Below are positions 7,600-15,319 of a stretch of DNA of 30,368 bases, in pieces. Source of the DNA: Acidobacteriaceae bacterium. Lineage in GTDB: Bacteria > Acidobacteriota > Terriglobia > Terriglobales > Acidobacteriaceae. Within the stretch, counting starts at the first letter, position 1. Each line of letters opens with the position of its first letter. The translations under genes and the position numbers were made by a program. The stretch covers positions 1 through 30,368 of the forward strand of contig DAHUXF010000001.1 in NCBI GenBank assembly GCA_027307295.1, written 5' to 3'. The notes beneath the pieces are model-generated. The model was not told the origin of the DNA, did no database searches, and worked only from the letters and a program-made list of their open reading frames with translations.

Positions 7600-10476
7600 T
7601 CATTTTGTGCGTTCTCTTGTTGGCGTCCAGCGTAACCCAACAGAAACGGTGCGGCTATAGTATTCACGCTGCACTGGGAACTGTTCGCTGCCATTGTAAA
7701 ACCCAAACGTTTCATTGGTGAGGTTGAGCATGGAGACAATCGCCTGAACGCCGTGGACGCGAGGGACCCAGTAGCTGACCTGTGCGTCCACTTGCGTGTG
7801 AGGATAGAGATATTGGTCTCCGTTCGGACCTTTGACTCCGCCCGCAGCGCCATCCTGGAACTGGTAAGCGAAGATGTTAGCGTCATTATGCGTGAGTCCC
7901 ATGCGCGCCGACACACCTTTTTTGTCATAGGTGTAATCGAAGTTCCAGTTGTTCGGCGCCTGGCGCGGCAACGCAGCAGTGCCAGTTCTGCCGAATCCCA
8001 AAGGAAAACTGGCGCTGGATGAAGTGTAACTGTAGTTCGCTCTGATTCCCGAACCATTCAAAAATCCCGGAAGGAATGTAAGCCGTTGCTGCCAGGCCAT
8101 TTCGATTCCCGTAAGATGGGCATGAGGGCCATTGATGGGAGCAGACTGCAGTAATCCGGCGAACTGACCCGATGTGATGGGAGTTATCACGCCCTCATAA
8201 ATGGGATCGGTCAGATATTTATAGAATACGCCGCCCTGAATCATGCCCACGTTCTTGAGATAACGCTCCAGCAGAAGATCGAAATTCTGTGCATGGGTTG
8301 GTTGCAGGTTGGAGTTTCCGGCTGTGACCGCTGGCTGGCCGGCTGCAACGGTGGGATCAAACTTGACGAAGGGAGGCAGGTCGCCAAAGTTTGGCCGTGA
8401 GATGCCCATGCCGTAAGCCGCACGCAAAATCGTGTCAGAGCCAAAACGGTATTGGTACTGCACGCTGGGTAGAACATCAACGTAACTGTTTTCGCCGGGG
8501 ACTTGCACCTGCGATCCCGGCACAAAATTGCGTCCATTTACCTGGATCTGGTTCCCGACGAAGGAATCCTGCGTTCCTTCCACGCGCACCCCCGCCTGCA
8601 AACGGGACTGGCCAAAGTTGATGGTGTTCATCACATAACCGGCGGAGACGCGCTCATCCGTAATAAAGTCTGATGGGATCGTGCGGGCCAGGTCACTCAG
8701 CGCGTTTACGCCGGAATTAAACGCTCCGCGGTTTGCGTTGAACAAAGCAATGATCTTGTTGTAATCCGTGGTTGGGCCATACGTTCCGTATGCGCCGAAG
8801 TAATAGTTCGGATTGGTGAATGAACTCAGAACAGAGCTCATGAAGAAATCCTGGGTTGCACTGAACGTCTGCTGGACGTTCAGTTGTGACTTGTGTGCGT
8901 CGCGCACCTTGGCTCCAAGCTCGATCGTGCTGAAATGCGAGCCGGCAAAGTAAGTCCGGGCAACGGAGATGGCCCCTGTAACGTCCCGCTCGAAAGTATG
9001 GTCATCGCCGGTGGACAAGCGGCTGATAGTGTATAGGTTTGGGTCAAAGATGTTGGCGTTTAGGGCTGTGAGCCGGGGAACGAATGGATTGGTGTTATTG
9101 AGTGCAAATTGAACGGTGCCGTCCCTGAGCGCGTTAGGAACCGCAGGATCACTGGGTGCAGGACTAAAACTGGTCGAGGGAAAAAAGCCGGTAAAACGCG
9201 CCTGGCCCAGGGAAAGTTCATAATTGACGAGCGTTGATCCCTTGTCATATCTTCCCCCGGCAGTCGTGCTGAACAAACGCTGCGACGGCTTGCGGGTAAC
9301 GTGCGCGAAGCTTGAACTTCCGTCCGGATTCGTCAGCGTGGCAGTGGCGAATGAACCAACGGAGGGCGAATAAATCCAGTCCTGGCCACCGTCTTTGAAC
9401 TGTGAAAAGAGACCATGCAGATAGAGGCTGGCGGCTGCACTGAGCCGGTAGTCCATGGCGCCGCCAAAACCGTAACGTGTGCGGTCATACCAGTACTGCC
9501 GTTGGTCATAACCATTCGGCCCTAAAAAAGTTGCGCCACTGTTGAGCGTGTTCACGCCCTGGCTGGGCTCCACGTCATCAATGCCGCGGCCATTCCAGTC
9601 ATAACTGCCGCCCACCAGTATGCCAAAACGATGGTCTGCGCCAAACCGCTGGCCCATGGTTGCGCTGAATTGATCGGCCGTGCGTCCACTGGCAATAGGT
9701 GTGTAGCCTCCCATCCCGAGAACGGTCAGATAAGGCTGGTCCGCGGGGCTCTTGGTGACCAGATTCACGGATCCGCCGATGGCATCGCCTTCCTGATTCG
9801 CGGAAAGGGTCTTACTGATCTCAACCGATTCCACCAGATCGGCGGGAATGGCATCCAGTTTCACATTGCGGACACTCTCTGGAGACGGCAAGTGCATGCC
9901 ATTCACAGTCACATTGCTCAAGCGCGGCTCAGTTCCGCGAATCTGCACATATTTGCCTTCGCCCTCGTCCCGCTCCAGGGAGACGCTGGGCAACCGGCCC
10001 ACGGCGTCGGCGATATTGGTGTTGGGCAAGCTGACAATCACGTCATAAGGCAGCACCTGCAGAACATTGTCGGCTGTGCGCTCCCGGTTGAGCGCCTCTT
10101 CCTCTCCGCGTTGCCGGTCCGCTCTTACTACCACTTCTTCTCTCACTGTTTCGATCTGCAACATAGCGTCCATCTGCGTGACCTCTCCGGCATTCACCGT
10201 GACCTCTGTCGAGTACGGCGCAAATCCGAAGTACGACACGGTAATGGTGTACTTGCCCGGCGTGAGTCCGTAGAAAGTGAATTGGCCTTGCGCGTCAGTA
10301 GATGTGACCTGCTCCCTGGGCTGCACCCGCACGCGTGCCCCCTGGAGAATGCCGCGGTTCTTGTCAGTAACATGACCGATGATGGTTGCTTTGCGTTCCT
10401 GCGCGCGTGATGAAACGATCAATGTAGTGACGGCGAGAATTGCTAAGACAATTGACCTGCAAAAATTGGGTCGCAT
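7600..10476 (-). CDS. TonB-dependent outer-membrane receptor with carboxypeptidase-regulatory domain
   Basis: 958 residues. ATG 10476 has GGAGGG four bases upstream. Signal peptide 1-25 (ends SSRAQ). Residues about 32-108 are a carboxypeptidase-regulatory-like beta domain (GHVTDKNRGILQGARVRV...DAQGQFTFYGLTPGKYTITVSYFGF). The plug follows at about 140-245 (NIADAVGRLPSVSLERDEGEGKYVQIRGTEP..., SVEISKTLSANQEGDAIGGSVNLVTKSP), then a long barrel. The plug resembles the Xanthomonas/Caulobacter-type TonB receptors that import large nutrients. The C-terminus ends RWTPTRERTK rather than in an aromatic residue. It is divergent from a secreted phosphoesterase, and both have PHO-box-like repeats upstream, so import of a phosphorus compound or phosphoesterase product is plausible. 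The ligand is unproven. Confidence 0.88.
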   Translation of the reverse strand: MRPNFCRSIVLAILAVTTLIVSSRAQERKATIIGHVTDKNRGILQGARVRVQPREQVTSTDAQGQFTFYGLTPGKYTITVSYFGFAPYSTEVTVNAGEVTQMDAMLQIETVREEVVVRADRQRGEEEALNRERTADNVLQVLPYDVIVSLPNTNIADAVGRLPSVSLERDEGEGKYVQIRGTEPRLSNVTVNGMHLPSPESVRNVKLDAIPADLVESVEISKTLSANQEGDAIGGSVNLVTKSPADQPYLTVLGMGGYTPIASGRTADQFSATMGQRFGADHRFGILVGGSYDWNGRGIDDVEPSQGVNTLNSGATFLGPNGYDQRQYWYDRTRYGFGGAMDYRLSAAASLYLHGLFSQFKDGGQDWIYSPSVGSFATATLTNPDGSSSFAHVTRKPSQRLFSTTAGGRYDKGSTLVNYELSLGQARFTGFFPSTSFSPAPSDPAVPNALRDGTVQFALNNTNPFVPRLTALNANIFDPNLYTISRLSTGDDHTFERDVTGAISVARTYFAGSHFSTIELGAKVRDAHKSQLNVQQTFSATQDFFMSSVLSSFTNPNYYFGAYGTYGPTTDYNKIIALFNANRGAFNSGVNALSDLARTIPSDFITDERVSAGYVMNTINFGQSRLQAGVRVEGTQDSFVGNQIQVNGRNFVPGSQVQVPGENSYVDVLPSVQYQYRFGSDTILRAAYGMGISRPNFGDLPPFVKFDPTVAAGQPAVTAGNSNLQPTHAQNFDLLLERYLKNVGMIQGGVFYKYLTDPIYEGVITPITSGQFAGLLQSAPINGPHAHLTGIEMAWQQRLTFLPGFLNGSGIRANYSYTSSSASFPLGFGRTGTAALPRQAPNNWNFDYTYDKKGVSARMGLTHNDANIFAYQFQDGAAGGVKGPNGDQYLYPHTQVDAQVSYWVPRVHGVQAIVSMLNLTNETFGFYNGSEQFPVQREYYSRTVSVGLRWTPTRERTK

Positions 10477-10505
10477 GGAACCCTCCGAAAATTTACGAAC
10501 CGGGA

Positions 10506-10549
10506 ATCGTAGTGGGGGCTTGTGAAGAAATTGTGGCTGTCTGGTTAAC
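10506..10549 (-). promoter_or_regulatory. PHO-box-like triple repeat and -10 for the TonB receptor
   Basis: On the minus strand three 7-mers are spaced exactly 11 bases apart: GTTAACC (10549-10543), AGCCACA (10538-10532) and CTTCACA (10527-10521). Nine bases after the last is TACGAT (10511-10506), a plausible -10. An 11-bp direct-repeat period is characteristic of PhoB/PhoP binding sites, and the units resemble the actinobacterial GTTCACC half-site. The predicted transcript start leaves a short leader with GGAGGG before the ATG. The middle unit is the weakest match. Confidence 0.5.
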
Positions 10550-10705
10550 GCGAGATTAAAATCGTTGGCGCGTCCAGCACTTTCTGGCAGCCATTAGGAG
10601 CGGCGCGGAATTGGTTGTAATGACGAGCTTCTGCTCAATTCCATCCCCTGATTTTCACAAGCCTGCTACAGAGCAGAGGCACTTCGCAGAGCCATAAGTT
10701 AAACA

Positions 10706-10740
10706 GGGGCGGCGGGAGGTCGGACGCCGCGCCCCTTTTT
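10706..10740 (+). terminator. Orphan intrinsic terminator in the divergent intergenic region
   Basis: GGGGCG (10706-10711) pairs with CGCCCC (10730-10735), and further GC pairing is possible inside; it is followed directly by TTTTT (10736-10740). It reads on the + strand, yet no protein gene lies upstream on that strand. It may end a small RNA starting near 10560-10570 (a TAAAAT lies at 10557-10562). Smaller hairpins occur between: GGAATT/AATTCC enclosing GAGC/GCTC, and CTGCT/AGCAG. Confidence 0.6.
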
Positions 10741-10947
10741 CGCGTGGCCACGTTCTCTACCACGGAAAACCCCAGCTTTTTACGAAAATTCCAGGCTTTT
10801 TTTGACTAAATCCCCTCGACAAAGGCCACAGTGAAGTCTAAGCTGGCTGCCGTAAAATTCCGGTCAATGGGGTGTGAATCTTGCGTAAATTCAGGATTGC
10901 GCCGCTGCCGCTCAAAAATCCTTGTCCGCAAGCTTGCAATGAATATT

Positions 10948-10991
10948 TTTCATTGAATATTCACCTGTTATTCACACGGTTGCTGTGTAAT
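10948..10991 (+). promoter_or_regulatory. PHO-box-like triple repeat and -10 for the phosphoesterase
   Basis: Three TTCA-containing 7-mers lie exactly 11 bases apart: tTTCATT (10948-10954), aTTCACC (10959-10965) and aTTCACA (10970-10976). A TGTAAT (10986-10991) sits 9 bases further on, the arrangement expected of a PhoB/PhoP-activated promoter in which the box replaces the -35. The first unit also forms an inverted repeat with CAATGAA at 10937-10943. The downstream gene encodes a secreted phosphoesterase, consistent with phosphate control. The nearby TonB promoter has the same architecture. Confidence 0.65.
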
Positions 10992-11048
10992 GCAGCGGCA
11001 GATATTTCAAGACTTTCTGTGGTTTGAAAGAAAATTAAGGAGAGACAT

Positions 11049-12692
11049 ATGCAATTTCGTGGCGCCCGCCCAGGGCTGGTACTGGTGTTTTTTGCGGTCA
11101 TCGCGTTGCTGGCTGCAAATACAGCCAGGGCCGAAGGCAATCCTCACAGGGCCAAACACATCATCGTCATCATGCAGGAGAACCATTCTTTCGATAACTA
11201 TTTTGGCGCGTTAGCGTATGCGCCGGGCAGTCCGTATCACACACCGCGGCGTGGAGACGGCGACGACCGTGACGACCGCACCGGCGGCTGCCGCCAGAAT
11301 GACCACTCCTGTGTCGACGGCCTGACCTGCCGCGTGGACCACGCCGGCAATTTCACCTGCCTCAACTCCAACCGTGATGACAATGGCAGCACAGTTTTTG
11401 CTTTCCACGATTCCCGGCGTTGCGTGATTCCGGATCTGGACCATGGCTGGGCCAGCACCCATCGTGAAGCCAACTTCAACCATCCGAATGACACGCTTTT
11501 TCAGGGGTTCATGGATGGCTTTGTTCGAATCAATGACCAAACCGAGCAACTCGACATGGGCGTTGAGAACGCGACCGACGACCAGACCATGGCGTTCTAC
11601 AACCAGAATGAAATTCCTTTCTACTATGATCTGGCGCAGAAGTTTGCCATGAATGACCGCTACTTCTCGTCGGTCCTAGGGCCAACGTTCCCCAATCGCT
11701 CTTACCTGATGGCCGCCACATCCTTTGGCCACCTGACCACCAGTGACAGTTTTCCGCCTCCGGGAAGCGGCGGCTACAAGCCCATCACCGGCACCATTTT
11801 TGACCTGATGGAAAAACATGGCGTCACCTGGGCTGACTATTTCCAGGATGTTCCGCAGGGGGGCAGCTTCCGTTCCTTCCCATCGCCTCTTGATCCGCAT
11901 TTCTTGCCGCTTCCCGTCTTCCTGGGACAGCTGGCCGGCAACCCGGCATTACCGCCGTTGCCGCAAGTTTCATTCGTTGACCCCAACCTGGGCGTGCTGG
12001 GCATTACGAAAGAAAACGATGAGCATCCGCCGACCGACATTCAGCGCGGCCAGGCATTCGTCTCGTTGGTGTTGAACTCAATCCGCAACAGCCCATTCTG
12101 GAAAGACAGCATCGTTATCTTTACCTACGACGAGCACGGCGGCTTTTATGATCACGTTCTTCCGCCCCGCGCACGCCAGGGCCACGCTCCTAATCCTGAC
12201 GGCATTAACCCCGGACAGTGCGCTGATCTTTCCAATCCGCCGCTGAGCCTGCAACCCGGCAAAGGCGCGGAATGCTCCACTAACCTGCTGAGCAAGACGG
12301 ACACCACTACGGCGGACGCAGCCGACCTGTGCCCGGAGTTTGCGCTCAATCCCACCGGGCCTTTCCCGGCGGCGTGCGCCAACTTTGATCAATACGGCAT
12401 CCGCGTTCCGTTCATCGTGATCTCGCCCTTCGCCAAGCAAAGCTATGTCTCTCACACTGTAGGCGACCACACTTCCATCCTGGCGCTGATTGAGAAAATC
12501 TTCATGACCACCAGTTCCGGCGACCGCGATGGCGACGATGAAGACGACAGGACTGCGCGTCCTCACCTGACCAAACGCGATCAGCCTGCCAGCACGCTGG
12601 AAGACATGTTTGATTTCGATGGTGCGCCATCACTCAATACCAAACTGGGTGTGGCCCTGCCTCCCGCGCAGGATTGCACACCATCCAAGTAG
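11049..12692 (+). CDS. Secreted phosphoesterase (phospholipase C / AcpA acid phosphatase superfamily)
   Basis: 547 residues. ATG 11049 follows aaggagagacat (strong SD). Signal peptide about 1-28 (ends NTARA). Superfamily motifs: HIIVIMQENHSFDNYFG (37-53), GPTFPNRSYLMAATS (211-225), FTYDEHGGFYDHV (358-370), GIRVPFIVISPFAK (450-463) and DHTSILALIEK (473-483). Glu/Asn/Asp/His residues in these motifs form the metal site. The family hydrolyses phosphate mono- or diesters, including phospholipids; which applies here cannot be told. Asp-rich insertions near 69-77 and 491-501 and a Cys-containing insertion (81-104) look like extra calcium or disulfide features. It is preceded by a PHO-box-like element, is divergent from a TonB receptor, and ends at a strong hairpin terminator. 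Confidence 0.9.
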   Translation: MQFRGARPGLVLVFFAVIALLAANTARAEGNPHRAKHIIVIMQENHSFDNYFGALAYAPGSPYHTPRRGDGDDRDDRTGGCRQNDHSCVDGLTCRVDHAGNFTCLNSNRDDNGSTVFAFHDSRRCVIPDLDHGWASTHREANFNHPNDTLFQGFMDGFVRINDQTEQLDMGVENATDDQTMAFYNQNEIPFYYDLAQKFAMNDRYFSSVLGPTFPNRSYLMAATSFGHLTTSDSFPPPGSGGYKPITGTIFDLMEKHGVTWADYFQDVPQGGSFRSFPSPLDPHFLPLPVFLGQLAGNPALPPLPQVSFVDPNLGVLGITKENDEHPPTDIQRGQAFVSLVLNSIRNSPFWKDSIVIFTYDEHGGFYDHVLPPRARQGHAPNPDGINPGQCADLSNPPLSLQPGKGAECSTNLLSKTDTTTADAADLCPEFALNPTGPFPAACANFDQYGIRVPFIVISPFAKQSYVSHTVGDHTSILALIEKIFMTTSSGDRDGDDEDDRTARPHLTKRDQPASTLEDMFDFDGAPSLNTKLGVALPPAQDCTPSK

Positions 12693-12764
12693 TTGGAACT
12701 ATTTCAACCAGGCTCGACAAAAAATTTGGCCTGCTGCGAAACACCAGTAGAGAAAGTAATGTGA

Positions 12765-12794
12765 AGATGCCCTCGCGGAAGCGAGGGCATCTTT
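12765..12794 (+). terminator. Intrinsic terminator of the phosphoesterase gene
   Basis: Perfect 12-bp stem, 12765-12776 with 12781-12792, closed by a GGAA tetraloop. Only three T residues follow on the + strand. It lies about 70 bases past the stop codon. Confidence 0.75.
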
Positions 12795-12852
12795 GATATG
12801 GCGTATATCCGCCCATGGAATCAGAAAATCTTGACTGTTCTTGTGCTGAGAT

Positions 12853-13245
12853 TCAGAGTTCAAATACTGCGCCGCGGGCAGTCTCTTTCCAGAAGTTGTA
12901 TCCCACAAGCTCCTCTGCCGTGACGGCGGAGTATGTAACAAAAAGCGGCTCGCGCTCTACGAAAGCTGACAGGCGCAGGGGCAGGTGGCCCATCCCGAAG
13001 CCGTCTTCGTCTTTGATGGTCCCCAATGTGAGCGCGCCCGGATCAATGGAGCGCGGACGCTGCTGGAAATGCTGCTTATAGATCCGCACATGGATGATCT
13101 CCCCATCAAGCTTCAGCACTTTGGCGATACTGAAAACGTCGCCATCAATGACAGAGTAGTATCCGCCTTCAAAAAGCTCTGATTGAGCATCGCGACTGGA
13201 AACGGAACCGGGCATAAAAAGGATGGATGCAGGAAATTCCTGCAT
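12853..13245 (-). CDS. Small hypothetical protein downstream of the rplS operon
   Basis: 130 residues from ATG 13245, which has TAAGG 8 bases upstream; ATG 13215 is an alternative start without an obvious SD. There is no signal peptide or helix. The middle looks like a compact beta-rich soluble domain (GGYYSVIDGDVFSIAKVLKL, IIHVRIYKQHF, LPLRLSAFVEREPLFVTYSAVTAEELVGYNFWKE). Family not recognised. A perfect 13-bp hairpin followed by TTTTT on this strand spans the first codons of the longer form. The gene is therefore either expressed by readthrough of the ribosomal operon terminator or from the inner ATG by another promoter. The amino-acid make-up supports a real protein; the start is uncertain. 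Confidence 0.6.
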   Translation of the reverse strand: MQEFPASILFMPGSVSSRDAQSELFEGGYYSVIDGDVFSIAKVLKLDGEIIHVRIYKQHFQQRPRSIDPGALTLGTIKDEDGFGMGHLPLRLSAFVEREPLFVTYSAVTAEELVGYNFWKETARGAVFEL

Positions 13246-13249
13246 CCAT
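13216..13249 (-). terminator. Intrinsic terminator of the rpsP-rplS operon
   Basis: A perfect inverted repeat with 13-base arms (13223-13235 and 13237-13249) is followed on the minus strand by CC and TTTTT (13220-13216). It lies about 95 bases after the rplS stop. It overlaps the possible first codons of the downstream small gene, so it could act as an attenuator for that gene. Confidence 0.75.
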
Positions 13250-13343
13250 TATGCCTTAAAGACAAATTGCAACCGCAACGAAAGATGCGAAACCAGCCTC
13301 CCTTGCGGAGCTAAAAGATCGTAGCCGGATTACACAAGGACCA

Positions 13344-13730
13344 TTAGCCCTGCGCAGTAGTGGAAGCAGCCGCTTCTGCGCGATGATCAACTTCACGCAG
13401 GCGTGCGGCCTTGCCTTTCAATCCGCGCAGGTAAAAGAGCTTGGCGCGGCGGACCTGGTTGGAGCGCACCACTTCAACTTTGTCGATCACCTTGGAGTTG
13501 AACGGGAAGATGCGCTCTACGCCCTGGCCAAAGCTGACTTTGCGGACGGTGAAACTGCCCTGTGCGCCATTGCGCATGGAGACCACGGTGCCTTCAAACG
13601 CCTGAATGCGTTCTTTGTCCCCTTCTTTGATCTTGACCTGGACGCGGACGCTGTCGCCCGGATTGATGGCAGGGATGTCCTTGCGCTGCAGCTTGGCAGC
13701 GAGTTTTTCCATGATAGGGTGCTGTGACAT
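13344..13730 (-). CDS. rplS: Large-subunit ribosomal protein bL19
   Basis: 128 residues, starting MSQHPIMEKLAAKLQRKDIPAINPGDSVRVQVKIKEG. ATG 13730 has GAGG at 8-base spacing. Diagnostic bL19 segments are GDSVRVQVKI, RIQAFEGTVVSMRNGAQGSFTVRKVSFGQGVERIFP, and KVEVVRSNQVRRAKLFYLRGLKGKAARLRE. It sits at the 30S-50S interface of the ribosome. The C-terminal tail (HRAEAAASTTAQG) is a short Ala-rich extension. Last gene of the rpsP-khpA-rimM-trmD-rplS operon, 106 bases (from the stop) after trmD. That gap holds a 16-base palindrome which may be a local control element. Confidence 0.97.
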   Translation of the reverse strand: MSQHPIMEKLAAKLQRKDIPAINPGDSVRVQVKIKEGDKERIQAFEGTVVSMRNGAQGSFTVRKVSFGQGVERIFPFNSKVIDKVEVVRSNQVRRAKLFYLRGLKGKAARLREVDHRAEAAASTTAQG

Positions 13731-13747
13731 TTTCTTTTCCTCTTCAA

Positions 13748-13763
13748 GGACGTTGCAACGTCC
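13748..13763. repeat. Perfect 16-bp palindrome in the rplS leader
   Basis: GGACGTTG|CAACGTCC is an exact palindrome 18 bases upstream of the rplS start codon, just before its Shine-Dalgarno. In RNA it gives a 5-bp stem with a 6-nt loop. A second hairpin-forming GC repeat lies at about 13790-13804. This could be a ribosomal-protein leader site or a processing site; the evidence is structural only. Confidence 0.5.
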
Positions 13764-13836
13764 GGAAATCCAACATTTTTTCTGTGGCCGCGCACCGCGC
13801 GCATCAACATGATTCTAACTGTTCTGAACGGCTGAT

Positions 13837-14682
13837 TCATGTTTTCCGCGTTGCTTCGCGGCCCATCTTCTCTTTGGCAATCTTGTCTTCAACGATCTCG
13901 GCCAAAAACTTTTTGTCCTCTGCGCTGAGCGGCTGGCGCTCCAGCAGGTCCGGGCGGTTGCGCGCGGTCTTCTCCAGCGCCTTGCGTCGCCGCCAGCGCC
14001 TTATCTCATCGTGGTTCCCGTTCACCAGCACTTCGGGAACCGGCATCCCGCGAAACTCCGCGGGCCGTGTGTAATGCGGATAATCCAGCAATCCGCCTGA
14101 GGCGCATGTGCTGTCCGGCCCGTCTATGCCGGCTTTTACCTGAGCACTGAAGCTTTCCTGCCGCGCTGAAGCCTCATTGCCCAGCGCGCCCGGCATCAGC
14201 CGGGTAATGGTGTCAACCATTACGGCTGCGCCCAGCTCACCACCGCTCAGCACGTAGTCGCCAATGGAAATCTCGCGGTCCGCCAGCGCTTCCGCTACCC
14301 GCTCATCCACGCCTTCATAGCGGCCGCAGATCAATACAATCCGTTCCAGTGCCGCCAGCTCTTCGGCCATGCCTTGTGTAAACAGCGCGCCTTGCGGTGA
14401 AAGCAGGACCACCGTTTCTTTCGCTTCGCCGGACAGCCGTTGCTCCCGCGGCGCCAGCGCCAGTGATTCAGCGCATGCAAACAGCGGTTCCGGCTTGAGC
14501 ACCATGCCTTCACCACCGCCAAACGGACGGTCATCCACCGTCTTGTGGCGGTCCGTGGTAAAGGCCCGCAGATCGTGCAACAGGATTTCAATGATCCCGG
14601 CTTCGCGCGCCCGGCGCACAATGCCATAGTCCAGCGGCCCGCGAAAGAAGTCCGGAAAAATAGTTACGATCTCGAACTTCAT
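13837..14682 (-). CDS. trmD: tRNA (guanine-37-N1)-methyltransferase
   Basis: 281 residues from ATG 14682; a GTG two codons earlier (14688) is possible. It transfers methyl from S-adenosylmethionine to N1 of G37 in tRNAs reading CNN codons, preventing +1 frameshifts. SPOUT-type trefoil-knot motifs are present: MKFEIVTIFPDFF, DDRPFGGGEGMVLKPEPL, VVLLSPQGALFTQ, LICGRYEGVDERV, and EISIGDYVLSGGELGAAVMVDTITRLMPGALGN. The C-terminal domain has the usual LDYPHYTRPAEFRGMPVPEVLVNGNHDEIRRWRR. It is longer than the usual ~245 residues because of a charged C-terminal tail and small inserts. It begins just past the rimM stop (14690), fourth in the operon. Confidence 0.97.
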   Translation of the reverse strand: MKFEIVTIFPDFFRGPLDYGIVRRAREAGIIEILLHDLRAFTTDRHKTVDDRPFGGGEGMVLKPEPLFACAESLALAPREQRLSGEAKETVVLLSPQGALFTQGMAEELAALERIVLICGRYEGVDERVAEALADREISIGDYVLSGGELGAAVMVDTITRLMPGALGNEASARQESFSAQVKAGIDGPDSTCASGGLLDYPHYTRPAEFRGMPVPEVLVNGNHDEIRRWRRRKALEKTARNRPDLLERQPLSAEDKKFLAEIVEDKIAKEKMGREATRKT

Positions 14683-14689
14683 GGGCACA

Positions 14690-15307
14690 TCAACCAGACT
14701 TCTGTTGCTGCCGCTGTTTTTCTTCCTGGTTCAGCGGCGCATCCAATTCCAGCAGTCCTCTGGGAAGCACCATCTCCACGCGCTTCTGCTCCAGCGCAAT
14801 CTTCTGAATAAAAGCGGAGGCAAAGGGCACCAGTTGCTCCTTTTCTCCCTGCACTACCAGCAGCGGCGCTTCTCCACTGCCGAACTGCACATCTTTGATC
14901 TGGCCAATATTGCGTCCGGCATCCGTCACGGTGCAACCCACCAGATCACTTACATAAAACTCGCCACTGGCCAGTTCCGCGCGTTCCGTTTGCGGGATCT
15001 GGATTTCGCAGCCCACCAACGCCTGGGCGTCATCCATGGAATCCACGCCAGCGAACTTCAGCACCACCATGCCTTTGTGGAACCAGTGTTCTTCCACCGG
15101 CAACTCGCGCCGCAACTCCGGCACTGCACCGCCGCGTGCACCAGAAGCGGCTGTACGCACGGCAAACAACTTTCTGCGTGTGGCAAACCGCTCAGGAAAA
15201 TCAGTGAGCAATGTTGCCGCCACTTCGCCTTTGCGGCCTTGCGTCTTGGCCACTCGCGCGATGGTCACGAACGCGGCTTCACCGGCGCTTTCAGATGACG
15301 ACTTCAT
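14690..15307 (-). CDS. rimM: Ribosome maturation factor RimM
   Basis: 205 residues. RimM binds S19 and assists 16S rRNA processing and 30S head assembly. N-terminal domain: FVTIARVAKTQGRKGEVAATLLTDFPERF. The mid-region KGMVVLKFAGVDSMDDAQALVGCEIQIP leads into the PRC-barrel part: GEFYVSDLVGCTVTDAGRNIGQIKDVQFGSGEAPLLVVQGEKEQLVPFASAFIQKI. An insertion (RTAASGARGGAVPELRREL, about 51-69) is longer than in E. coli RimM. The C-terminus carries a Gln/Lys-rich tail. ATG 15307 lies 12 bases after the KH gene stop with only a weak SD, consistent with coupling. Confidence 0.95.
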   Translation of the reverse strand: MKSSSESAGEAAFVTIARVAKTQGRKGEVAATLLTDFPERFATRRKLFAVRTAASGARGGAVPELRRELPVEEHWFHKGMVVLKFAGVDSMDDAQALVGCEIQIPQTERAELASGEFYVSDLVGCTVTDAGRNIGQIKDVQFGSGEAPLLVVQGEKEQLVPFASAFIQKIALEQKRVEMVLPRGLLELDAPLNQEEKQRQQQKSG

Positions 15308-15319
15308 TGCAGGGAACCG

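Noticed and set aside
9631..10410. 259-codon open frame opposite the TonB receptor N-terminus
   Set aside because: The minus frame has signal peptide, regulatory domain and plug motifs; the plus frame has none and lacks an SD.
14681..15298. 205-codon open frame opposite rimM
   Set aside because: It mirrors rimM in a conserved operon; the protein is His/Arg/Ser-rich with no domain and no ribosome site. It is a high-GC antisense shadow.
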